From contig CAJQOB010000179.1 of the NCBI GenBank assembly GCA_905479845.1, forward strand, positions 1-14,382: DNA of 14,382 nt, read 5' to 3'. Shown here in pieces: positions 1-6,810 of the stretch. The position numbers and the translations under genes are program-made. The DNA is from an uncultured Flavobacteriales bacterium (lineage in GTDB: Bacteria; Bacteroidota; Bacteroidia; Flavobacteriales_D; Crocinitomicaceae). Below the pieces are notes generated by a model, which was not told the DNA's origin, ran no database searches, and saw only the letters and a list, made by a program, of their open reading frames with translations. Position 1 is the first letter of the stretch. Every line of letters begins with the position of its first letter.

Positions 1-852
1 CGTTGAGCGCTGAAGGTTCTCCCAATTTGAAGCTCCAGATTGCCATTTCTTGCTAGTTGTGTTTGAAATCTTCCCGAAGTCCGTCAATTCATAATCCGCA
101 TGGCTCGATTTCTCCCATGACTCATTTTCAAAAAGGTCCATCTCCATAACACTGAGCGCACCTTCCTCATCTCGAAAGTTTCCGCGCACAGAATGATTCT
201 TCCATTCTCCATCGACCCATGATTCAAAAATGATATACTCCAGCGTTTCTTCATTGGTATAGTGATACGTCGCATTTTTATACGGTTGCTATTCGCTTAG
301 TTTGTTGTCCCAAAAATAGATCGTGTATCCCGCAGTTTTCTCCGACTCAATCCTGTAATCGATCTTTCGTTATGGAATCCATGAAAGAGAAGCTTTATCC
401 CAACGTCTCAATTTTCGTTTGATCACATCTCCATTCGCGTCATACTCGTATTCATCAACAGATTGGTTGTACCAACCATTTTCATCTCGAATTTCAGTAA
501 GAACATTACTTGGCTTGTTTTGATCATTTATCGAGAAGCTAGCTCGTTGATTTGCTTTCCAAGTGGAGAGTTCTGGATTCCATTTAAAGATTTCCCTGCT
601 CAACAGATTACCATTTTCATCACGCTGATATTCCGTTTTCCTCTGATCTTCCCATTGGTTCGAAGAGGAATTCCAGTGGGCAATTTCCTTCCTAATCAAT
701 CGTCCTTCTTCATTGTAAAAAGGAAGTTCTTGCATTCTATTCTCTCATGCACCATCCACCCAATTTTCCAACACCATCTTTTCAAGTTGTTGAGATATAG
801 AAGTGAAGGAAATGAAACAAATGGAAAAGGCAATCAGAAATTTGCTGTTCAT
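1..852 (-). pseudogene. Broken gene for a secreted W/YD-repeat protein (3' end off the window)
   Basis: One reading frame of 284 codons runs from ATG at 852-850 to the left edge. It is interrupted by TGA (745-747, codon 36), TAA (370-372, codon 161) and TAG (289-291, codon 188) with no frameshift. The ATG was chosen because it begins a clear signal peptide, MNSKFLIAFSICFISFTSIS, followed by QQ. The rest consists of repeat units with the pattern W-x6-W-x7-[YF] and D-x-[NE]-G turns, like the W-rich, YD-like repeats of Bacteroidota secreted proteins, which are often T9SS cargo; no sorting domain is visible because the end lies outside. Aligning the units puts the three stops on Trp, Gln and Trp positions. 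The uninterrupted protein would be exported and has no known enzymatic role. All three stop codons end intact genes nearby, so recoding is unlikely. I infer recent inactivation. Translation of the leader alone would give 35 residues. Confidence 0.8.
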
Positions 853-978
853 AGTACCAACTTTTGAGTGACTAAAGATAAAGAATTGTAATGATATGGC
901 GCTGGTAATTCCCTCACTCCTAGAGATCATTCAAAATAAATGCGTAAATTCATTGGACTTAACTAAAACCAATATTCC

Positions 979-1599
979 ATGATTAAAAATATCGTATTAG
1001 ATTTCGGCCACGGCGGAATCGATGAAAACGGAAACTATACTACAAACGGAAAAAAGCACACCTTTCCAAATGGCGAAACGGCTTATGAAGGTGTCATTAA
1101 CCGTCGTATTGGCGGAATGCTTCGTTCATTTTTAAGAATGCTGGACGATGATTACAACATTATTACAACTGTTGATGAAAACGATCCGCGTGATCTTTCC
1201 TTAAGTTATCGAGTAAGAGTAGCCAATCAATTCCCTGGCTCTCAAACAATTTTCATTTCGATTCACAACAATGCATTCAATTCGAAAGCACGCGGATTCG
1301 AAATTTACACGACGCGAGGTGTTACAAAATCCGACGCCTTGGCTGAAAGTATTGCTAATTCGATCGAACCGTATTACAAAGACTTGAGTTTGAAACTGCG
1401 TTACGATACAACTGATGGTGATAAGGATAAAGAAGCTGAGTTCTACGTTTTACGAAGAACAGCATGTCCGGCAGTACTCGTTGAATGTCTCTTCTTCGAT
1501 AATGCAGAAGATTATGCTTTGTTGAAAGACCCTGAATTTGTAAAAGAGATTTCTTGGAGAATGTTCGAAGGGATTCGAAACTATTTGAAGGCTCAGTAG
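979..1599 (+). CDS. N-acetylmuramoyl-L-alanine amidase (Amidase_3 family), no signal peptide
   Basis: This 206-residue protein is a single zinc amidase domain of the Amidase_3/AmiC type, which cleaves the bond between N-acetylmuramic acid and L-alanine in peptidoglycan. The expected residues are present: His11 in the FGHGG motif, Glu37 in AYEG, His96 in ISIHNN as zinc ligands, and the catalytic Glu169 in VLVECLFFDN. The domain starts at residue 4, so there is no signal peptide or cell-wall-binding domain. This is unlike typical cell-division amidases such as AmiC and resembles endolysin-type enzymes; a cytoplasmic location or release by lysis is inferred. No phage genes are nearby. It is divergent from the broken gene at 1-852 and is followed by 176 noncoding bases, so it is probably a single-gene unit. 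The family call is firm; the physiological role is open. Confidence 0.88.
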   Translation: MIKNIVLDFGHGGIDENGNYTTNGKKHTFPNGETAYEGVINRRIGGMLRSFLRMLDDDYNIITTVDENDPRDLSLSYRVRVANQFPGSQTIFISIHNNAFNSKARGFEIYTTRGVTKSDALAESIANSIEPYYKDLSLKLRYDTTDGDKDKEAEFYVLRRTACPAVLVECLFFDNAEDYALLKDPEFVKEISWRMFEGIRNYLKAQ

Positions 1600-1713
1600 A
1601 TTTCTTCTGAGTTAATTTACATTCTTACGCATACCCACTTTGACTCCAAGGGTCCATTCTCACTAAGTTTGAAGCCGCACTTTTCTCTTAATCCACCAAC
1701 GGATTTTTGATTT

Positions 1714-1729
1714 AACTAAAATTATAGTT
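1714..1729. promoter_or_regulatory. Operator dyad 1 (AACTA-N6-TAGTT), putative BlaI-like repressor site
   Basis: A perfect inverted repeat, AACTA at 1714-1718 and TAGTT at 1725-1729, with a largely symmetrical AAATTA centre. It lies 46 bases before the repressor start. Its right arm overlaps TAGTTTTA (1725-1732), one mismatch from the Bacteroidota -7 consensus TAnnTTTG; a TTTG at 1706-1709 could serve as a -33 element with slightly short spacing. BlaI/MecI repressors bind as dimers to such dyads and usually autoregulate, so binding here would block the promoter. Confidence 0.65.
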
Positions 1730-1733
1730 TTAT

Positions 1734-1749
1734 AACTAAGAAATTAGTT
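1734..1749. promoter_or_regulatory. Operator dyad 2 (AACTA-N6-TAGTT), putative BlaI-like repressor site
   Basis: A second perfect copy of the same arms, AACTA at 1734-1738 and TAGTT at 1745-1749, with the stem extended by one pair to six. It lies 4 bases after dyad 1, with a centre-to-centre distance of 20 bases, about two helical turns, which would put two repressor dimers on the same face of the DNA. The right arm again sits in TAGTTTTA (1745-1752). It lies 26 bases before the repressor ATG. Confidence 0.65.
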
Positions 1750-1775
1750 TTAAGTTTATTCAAACGATAATCGAG

Positions 1776-2132
1776 ATGCAAAAACTTACGAAAGCCGAGG
1801 AACAAGTGATGCAGATTCTATGGGATCTCAAAAAAGCATTTGTTAAAGAGATCGTGGCCAAATTTACTGAACCTAAACCTGCGTACAACACTGTTTCAAC
1901 TATCATTCGAATTCTTGAAAAGAAAAAGGTTGTTGGTCATGAATCATTCGGTCGAACTCACAGATACCATCCTTTAATTTCTCGTGAGGCGTATGCCAAT
2001 CAGTCTGCGAACCATCTCATCGAAAACTACTTCGGTGGTTCAGCTGAAAATCTGCTCTCCTTTTTTGTCAAAGAAAAGAACATCTCAGCGAAAGAACTTG
2101 AAGAGATCATGAATCAAATCAAGAAATCATGA
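1776..2132 (+). CDS. BlaI/MecI/CopY-family winged-helix repressor
   Basis: This 118-residue protein has the length and layout of BlaI/MecI repressors. An N-terminal winged helix-turn-helix (about residues 4-70) opens with LTKAEEQVMQILW, carries the recognition helix around AYNTVSTIIRILEKK (36-50) and the wing near GRTHRYHPL, and is followed by a helical dimerisation tail (about 75-118). Family members repress their own operon until the partner M56 protease is activated and the repressor is cleaved. The gene overlaps the protease gene by ATGA (2129-2132), indicating translational coupling, and two tandem dyads lie directly upstream, as expected for autorepression. No beta-lactamase gene is in the window, so the controlled function is unknown; in Bacteroidota such pairs often sit apart from resistance genes. 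Confidence 0.9.
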   Translation: MQKLTKAEEQVMQILWDLKKAFVKEIVAKFTEPKPAYNTVSTIIRILEKKKVVGHESFGRTHRYHPLISREAYANQSANHLIENYFGGSAENLLSFFVKEKNISAKELEEIMNQIKKS

Positions 2133-3214
2133 GTTGGATGAATATCATATTAATCTCGATCAATTTGATTTTTGGATACTTCGTCTATCTCAAAATGAAT
2201 CAAAGTGGGCGACACTTGGCACTCAACCGATGGTACTTAATTGGATTTCCACTTATTTCAATCGCGCTTGGAACTGCCTATCATTACTCCGAAGGACGTG
2301 TGATCAGTGGTTTTGCAATTGAGCTACCAATGATCGAAATTGGTGCATCGGCTGACACATCAGAAACGAGCTCTAGTATCAATTGGCTTCTATGGACTTA
2401 TTCTTTCGGAGCACTGCTTTCCGCACTTCATTTTACTTGGAGTCTCTGGAGAGTGCGCAAACCTGAGGATGCGAAGCTTCTACATCGATTGGGGAAACAG
2501 CGAATTTACCTCGTATCAAACAAGAAACATTCTTATTCTCACTTCAATACTGTTTTCATTAGTGAATATCAACTAGACAATGTTGAGTTTATCCTAGAGC
2601 ACGAATTGGCCCATTCTCGTCAAAAACACTCTATTGATATCCTTTTCATTCGTCTTATCCGTTGCCTATTATGGTTTCACCCCATTGTCTATTTGTGGGA
2701 GTTAAAAATGAAGGAGAACCATGAATACTTGGCTGATCAAGTGTGCGTGAATGACGCAACGGATGTTACAAAATATAGTTATGCCCTACTCTCCTCTCAT
2801 TTGGGAGTAACAATCCCTGAACTAGCAAATGGATTCAATCGGAAATCCTTGCTTCAAAAACGAATTATTCAATTAAAAACACAAAATACGTTTAACATGA
2901 AAAAAGTAATCTTAATCCCAGTAGTTCTAGCTGGAGTGGTCTTGACCATGAGTGTTCAACTCAAAACAAACAATCACGAGAACGTAGTTTTACCACAACA
3001 AAAAAGTGAAATCGTGAAAGGAGAAATTGACTCAAAACCTGAATTTGCAGGTGGTATGAGCGCCATGATCAGTTATTTCCAAGAGAATGTCAAGTACCCA
3101 AAAAGTTTGGCCAACAAGAACATTGAGGACAAGGTCTTTGTGAAATTCCTTGTTTCCCAAACTGGAAAAGTTGAAAATGTGAGTATCGCACGAGGTTCAC
3201 TGTCTCTCGGGTGA
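2129..3214 (+). CDS. BlaR1-like M56 membrane metalloprotease with a truncated TonB_C domain
   Basis: The 361-residue protein is the signalling partner of the preceding repressor. It has hydrophobic segments at about 5-24, 36-52, 85-105, 170-190 and 258-276. The zinc-protease motif HELAH is at 158-162, with a likely third ligand Glu199 in HEYLADQ. After the last membrane helix there is no penicillin-binding sensor domain; instead residues 303-361 match the first half of a TonB C-terminal domain (PEFAGGMSAMISYFQ, NVKYPKSL, then KVFVKFLVSQTGKVENVSIARG). The sequence stops at SLSLG, where family members normally continue for about another 35-40 residues with a helix and final strand, so the domain looks cut short. 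Known family biology: signal binding outside activates the protease, which relieves repression. Here the signal is unknown, and loss of half the sensor-side domain may affect function. The stop is 1 base from the stop of the opposing gene. Confidence 0.85.
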   Translation: MSWMNIILISINLIFGYFVYLKMNQSGRHLALNRWYLIGFPLISIALGTAYHYSEGRVISGFAIELPMIEIGASADTSETSSSINWLLWTYSFGALLSALHFTWSLWRVRKPEDAKLLHRLGKQRIYLVSNKKHSYSHFNTVFISEYQLDNVEFILEHELAHSRQKHSIDILFIRLIRCLLWFHPIVYLWELKMKENHEYLADQVCVNDATDVTKYSYALLSSHLGVTIPELANGFNRKSLLQKRIIQLKTQNTFNMKKVILIPVVLAGVVLTMSVQLKTNNHENVVLPQQKSEIVKGEIDSKPEFAGGMSAMISYFQENVKYPKSLANKNIEDKVFVKFLVSQTGKVENVSIARGSLSLG

Positions 3215-3215
3215 A

Positions 3216-3458
3216 TTAAATAAGATCCCCTTTTCGTTCGTACAACTTATAGTGCAGTAATTCGGCATTCTCATTCACAAGGAAACCCAAAGACTCTTCC
3301 GACGTGGATCCATTCTGACCAATAATGGATATCGTTTCTTGATAATTATCTAAATCTTCGACCACATAGTGGTGAAATTCCTGTTCAACATAGAGCTGAC
3401 AGAATGCTTTTTGCATTAGAAAAATCAACAAAAATGTAGTCGCAAATTGGCGCATCAT
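3216..3458 (-). CDS. Small hypothetical secreted protein, possibly C-terminally truncated
   Basis: I do not recognise this protein. The frame is open from an ATG at 3524 (102 residues), but the ATG at 3458 is preferred because it starts a signal peptide (MMRQFATTFLLIFLMQKAFC, then QLY), giving 80 residues. The mature part of about 60 residues is acidic (EQEFHHYVVEDLDNYQETIS and onward) with a plausible coding composition. An AFC-Q cleavage site fits signal peptidase I; the Cys is not in a good lipobox. It converges with the M56 protease gene and its TAA (complement of 3216-3218) lies 1 base beyond that gene's TGA. Because the opposing gene is clearly truncated at the same point, this one may also be a remnant of a longer gene. 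If the 3524 start were used, it would have a 22-residue hydrophilic extension, which is unlikely. Confidence 0.5.
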   Translation of the reverse strand: MMRQFATTFLLIFLMQKAFCQLYVEQEFHHYVVEDLDNYQETISIIGQNGSTSEESLGFLVNENAELLHYKLYERKGDLI

Positions 3459-3548
3459 ACTAAAATAAGGAATATCAGGATGAGTTGCATTATTGGACTC
3501 AAGTTTAAACTTTGTAAGCTTCATTACCTTGGTTTGAACATGTTTTGA

Positions 3549-3556
3549 TAAATTTG
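3549..3556 (+). promoter_or_regulatory. Putative -7 element (TAAATTTG) of the ferredoxin-NADP+ reductase gene
   Basis: A perfect match to the Bacteroidota -7 consensus TAnnTTTG, 20 bases before the ATG at 3577. TTG at 3529-3531 could be the -33 element (17 bases between them). It implies a short leader of about 14 bases and independent transcription from the upstream BlaI/BlaR pair. Confidence 0.45.
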
Positions 3557-3576
3557 TCGCTCAAACATGAAACAAA

Positions 3577-4587
3577 ATGATCGAAACGGATATCATCATC
3601 ATCGGAGCTGGGCCTGTAGGGCTTTTCACAATTTTCGAAGCGGGATTATTGAAATTAAAATGTCATCTTATTGACTCACTTCCTCAACCAGGAGGACAAT
3701 GTTCAGAAATCTACCCCAAGAAACCGATTTACGATATTCCTGGATTCCCTTCAATTCTTGCAGGAGATTTGATCACAAACTTGGAAGAACAAGCGGCACC
3801 ATTCAAGCCAGGATACACACTTGGAGAAGCAGCAGTCGACATTGAGAAATTGGAAGATGAAACATTCATCGTGACAACAAATAAAGGGACGAAGCACCAC
3901 GCACCAATTGTTATGATTGCTGGAGGATTGGGAGTTTTCGAACCTCGAAAACCACCTATTGAGAATTTAGAATCATACGAAGATCAGGGTGTAGAATACA
4001 TCATTAAAGACCCTGAGTTCTATCGCGGGAAACGTTGTGTAATTGCTGGAGGTGGAGATTCTGCCTTGGATTGGGCAATTTTCTTAACTGAAAACAAGAT
4101 TGCAACAGAAGTTTCCCTGGTCCACAGACGTTCTTCGTTTAGAGGGCACTTAGATTCAGTTCAGAAAGTTTTAGACTTAGCTGACACGGGTAAAATCAAT
4201 TTGATCACCGAAGCAGAAGTTATTGGTGTGGGCGGAAACGGTAAAATTGAAAACGTGACGATCAAGCACAAGACAGAAGGAGAAAAGATCGTTGAAACAG
4301 ATCATTTCATTCCTTTATTTGGATTAAAACCAAGTCTTGGACCGATCGCAAATTGGGGATTGGAAATTGAGAAAAACGCTATCAAAGTGGACACATTGGA
4401 TTACTCGACGAACGTCCCTGGAATTTACGCTATTGGTGATGTGAATACTTACGAGAATAAGTTAAAATTGATTCTGTGCGGTTTCCATGAAGGAACCTTA
4501 GCTGTTCAATCGGCATTCGCGCGCATTCACCCTGAGAAAAAGAACGTATTGAAGTATACCACTGTGAACGGGGTTCAAGGGTTTTAA
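3577..4587 (+). CDS. Thioredoxin-reductase-type ferredoxin-NADP+ reductase
   Basis: The 336-residue flavoprotein has the two-dinucleotide-domain fold of thioredoxin reductases. The FAD motif GAGPVG is at 10-15, PGGQC at 38-42, the NADPH-binding GGGDSA at 158-163 followed by HRRSSFRG at 183-190 (basic residues expected to contact the 2'-phosphate), and the second FAD motif GIYAIGD at 282-288. The redox CxxC that thioredoxin reductases carry just before the NADPH domain is absent. This combination, together with the length and the C-terminal extension ending in NGVQGF, identifies the TrxR-like ferredoxin/flavodoxin-NADP+ reductases (EC 1.18.1.2; YumC-like) that pass electrons between NADPH and ferredoxin in the cytoplasm. 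It appears to be a single-gene unit with its own promoter. A less specific alternative would be a generic NAD(P)/FAD oxidoreductase. Confidence 0.88.
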   Translation: MIETDIIIIGAGPVGLFTIFEAGLLKLKCHLIDSLPQPGGQCSEIYPKKPIYDIPGFPSILAGDLITNLEEQAAPFKPGYTLGEAAVDIEKLEDETFIVTTNKGTKHHAPIVMIAGGLGVFEPRKPPIENLESYEDQGVEYIIKDPEFYRGKRCVIAGGGDSALDWAIFLTENKIATEVSLVHRRSSFRGHLDSVQKVLDLADTGKINLITEAEVIGVGGNGKIENVTIKHKTEGEKIVETDHFIPLFGLKPSLGPIANWGLEIEKNAIKVDTLDYSTNVPGIYAIGDVNTYENKLKLILCGFHEGTLAVQSAFARIHPEKKNVLKYTTVNGVQGF

Positions 4588-4748
4588 TTCTCGTATCGCT
4601 ACTCTTTTTTATATTCCGTTTGTAACACCAAGGGGGATGTACTGTACTCGCATTGGAGCTTTTCCTGTTTCCTATGCGTTATGCTTAAAATAATGTTCGG
4701 GAAAATTCAGTAACTTTCTTTTTTTTAAGCAATACTTTATTCTAGAAC

Positions 4749-5879
4749 ATGCGGTTACTCATCCTCATTTCCTTCTTCACCCTCTCCTGCTGGAGTGCCC
4801 TTCTCGGGCAAGAAGACGCATATCTGGATGAACTTGATTCCATTGCTTTCCATGCGCTCGAACATGGTGATACGAGTATTGTCACAAAAGCGAATAAATT
4901 GCTCGATGAAAGTTCGAAAAACAATAACTCATCATTTTATACGATCAACGCCCATACCATCTTGGGTATCGTCAACAAGAATAAAGGATACTATTTAACC
5001 GCATTGGATCACTATCTGAAAGCCCTAAATGCTGCAGAAACGATTCAGGATGATGGCAGAATATCGGCCTGTTACAACAATATTGGTAATATCCATTTAT
5101 TGCTCGAAGATTATGAAAAAGCCTGTGGATACTTCAATAAAAGTTTGAAGATCGAAGAGAAATTCAATAGGCCACTGCAAAAATCCATTCGACTTTATAA
5201 TCTGGGAGATGCCTATAACAGACGAGATAGCTTCGATCTTGCCCTCTCTTATTTTACGAATTCTTTATTGATCGAGAAAAAATTGGCAAATACTGAAGGC
5301 GTGGTATACGCTCAGCTCGGTATTGCTGATATTTATATCAAAATCGACCGACTAGCGGATGCTGAGCGTCTATTAGAACAGATTAATCAAGTTCTGGAAA
5401 AATATCAAATTGAAGAAAGGATTTTATATGAAATTCTACTTGGAAGGATTCACATGGCTAGGGAAAACTACGCTGAGTCCTTGCGGAGTTTTGATCGTGC
5501 TGAAACAGCATCAATCCAGAACAATTTTCGGATTCACTTACTAGACATCTATCTTCTGAAAATTGAAACTTTCAAAGCTTTGAAGGATTGGAAAAGCTCA
5601 ACGGATGTATACGACCAGTTCGAAGAGTTAAAAGATGAACTCAATCAGGAAAAAATTAAAAGTCAACTCGAAGACAAGACCTTTCAGAATGAATTGATGA
5701 AAAAGGAATTGGAAATTCAATTGATTCAAGAAGAGAAAGATCTTGCAGTGAAAAATCAGCAGATGGAAAAAAATGTAGCTGATCATCGTTCAAAAATAGT
5801 CTGGTTTCTTCTGTTGAGCTTGCTTCTTTTATTTGGTCTTATTTTCATTGGAATTCGTAAAATCGCAAAAGAAAATTGA
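4749..5879 (+). CDS. TPR protein with signal peptide, coiled coil and C-terminal membrane anchor
   Basis: This 376-residue protein has an N-terminal signal sequence (MRLLILISFFTLSCWSALLG, cleavage likely before QEDAY). About five tetratricopeptide repeats follow between residues 64 and 260, best seen at AHTILGIVNKNKGYYLTALD (68-87), CYNNIGNIHLLLEDYEKACG (108-127) and LYNLGDAYNRRDSFDLALSY (149-168). A charged coiled coil spans about 285-345, and one membrane helix about 349-370 leaves a very short cytoplasmic tail (IRKIAKEN). This is the sensor half of the TPR-TM-kinase or TPR-TM-LuxR/LytTR regulators common in Bacteroidota, but no kinase or DNA-binding output domain is attached. The stop overlaps the start of the next gene, a membrane LytTR protein, by 4 bases, so the two are probably made together and act as a pair, with periplasmic TPRs sensing a protein or peptide ligand. 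That role is inferred. Confidence 0.8.
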   Translation: MRLLILISFFTLSCWSALLGQEDAYLDELDSIAFHALEHGDTSIVTKANKLLDESSKNNNSSFYTINAHTILGIVNKNKGYYLTALDHYLKALNAAETIQDDGRISACYNNIGNIHLLLEDYEKACGYFNKSLKIEEKFNRPLQKSIRLYNLGDAYNRRDSFDLALSYFTNSLLIEKKLANTEGVVYAQLGIADIYIKIDRLADAERLLEQINQVLEKYQIEERILYEILLGRIHMARENYAESLRSFDRAETASIQNNFRIHLLDIYLLKIETFKALKDWKSSTDVYDQFEELKDELNQEKIKSQLEDKTFQNELMKKELEIQLIQEEKDLAVKNQQMEKNVADHRSKIVWFLLLSLLLLFGLIFIGIRKIAKEN

Positions 5880-6658
5880 GAGTACCAGCGAAATATCACC
5901 TATTGATTGCAACCTTGTACAGCGTCTATTTTGCACTGGCAACATTCGCGTTGAATCCTTTCGTGTTTCTTCCGAATCACACCCCTTGGATCACCTACCC
6001 CATTATTTTCATTATTTCATTTCTGTTGAGTTGGAGTTTAATCAAGCTCTTTTCCAAAACTTTTCCAAACGCCTTCTGGCACCTTCTGATTGTGGGGTGT
6101 ATTTTCTCCATTTCACTTGTTTCTGGAATCACTATTGGCTTTTTAAATGATTCAACTAACGTTGACCTACTTCTTTACTACAACTCATTCTTAATACTCC
6201 CAATACTCCCTGCTTCCATTTACATTCTTTGGTTGATGTATTTTGACCTGAGTAAACGAGTTGTGATAAGCACAGAGAACCATGAAACGACCGATCATTC
6301 TTTTCAGAAGCTGTTCCGTATTACCAATAGTCGAAATGAAATACTACTTGAGAGCCCAATTGAAAAAATTATTGCGTTTGAAGCCAACGATAATTACGTG
6401 AATACTTACCACCTAAATGCTGATGGCTCTGTAGACAAAATGATGCATCGAATATCTCTAAAAAAGATCACCGAACTCTTAGATCAAATCGATGTGGAAT
6501 TCCACCGAGTGCACAAATCTTATTTGATCAACCCGGAATACATTCAAAAACTGAAAGGCAAATCCCAGGCATATCGTATTGAATTAACTTACTTGTCAAT
6601 CGAAGTACCCGTATCCAGAACTTTCGATGTAAAACTTATCCAGGCAAAAAACTCCTGA
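5876..6658 (+). CDS. Membrane-anchored LytTR-domain transcriptional regulator
   Basis: This 260-residue protein has four predicted membrane helices (about 8-26, 40-58, 68-90 and 98-124) followed by a cytoplasmic LytTR DNA-binding domain at about 146-257. The domain is recognised from IIAFEANDNYVNTYH (165-179), MMHRISLKKITELL, FHRVHKSYLINPEYI (209-223) and VPVSRTF (244-250). There is no phosphoacceptor receiver domain, so control must come through the membrane part or a partner. The start is TTG at 5876-5878, overlapping the TGA of the TPR gene in a TTGA arrangement equivalent to the usual ATGA; there is no suitable ATG before the first helix. This supports translational coupling with the TPR protein, the likely sensor. 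LytTR domains bind pairs of short direct repeats; I could not find a convincing pair in the flanking noncoding DNA, so the target is unknown. The beta-helix gene downstream is a candidate by position only. Confidence 0.83.
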   Translation: MRVPAKYHLLIATLYSVYFALATFALNPFVFLPNHTPWITYPIIFIISFLLSWSLIKLFSKTFPNAFWHLLIVGCIFSISLVSGITIGFLNDSTNVDLLLYYNSFLILPILPASIYILWLMYFDLSKRVVISTENHETTDHSFQKLFRITNSRNEILLESPIEKIIAFEANDNYVNTYHLNADGSVDKMMHRISLKKITELLDQIDVEFHRVHKSYLINPEYIQKLKGKSQAYRIELTYLSIEVPVSRTFDVKLIQAKNS

Positions 6659-6810
6659 CTACTTTTATCTCGTTTTTCAAACAACCATTCACCACAAAAG
6701 CTAGCGTTTTACGGACAATCGTAACGAATTATCACAAATCTGATCTTCACAACCCTTCATTGGAATTGAATAGTCTATATTGAAATCTATCTCCTCCAAA
6801 TGAACGCAAA

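Noticed and set aside
84..275. 63-codon minus-strand ORF inside the broken repeat gene
   Set aside because: It is in a different frame from the repeat-encoding frame, which continues through the same region with clear W/YD-type repeats; it is a shadow.
289..747. Stop-codon reassignment or programmed recoding as the explanation of the three stops
   Set aside because: TGA, TAA and TAG each terminate intact genes in this window (for example 2130-2132, 4585-4587, 1597-1599), and no recoding hairpin or SECIS-like structure was evident by eye.
463..867. 134-codon plus-strand ORF
   Set aside because: Antisense to the W/YD-repeat gene and without protein-like motifs; its openness comes from the codon pattern of the opposite strand.
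1588..1620. Possible terminator hairpin CTCAG...CTGAG after the amidase gene
   Set aside because: The stem is only five pairs with a ten-base loop and no proper T run, so it is not better than chance.
4711..4718. TAACTTTC as a -7 element for the TPR gene
   Set aside because: One mismatch from TAnnTTTG and no TTG at the expected -33 distance; too weak to list in AT-rich DNA.
6659..6810. LytTR-type direct-repeat binding sites upstream of the beta-helix gene
   Set aside because: No pair matching the usual nine-base LytTR half-site pattern at suitable spacing was found, so regulation of this gene by the LytTR protein is not supported by sequence.
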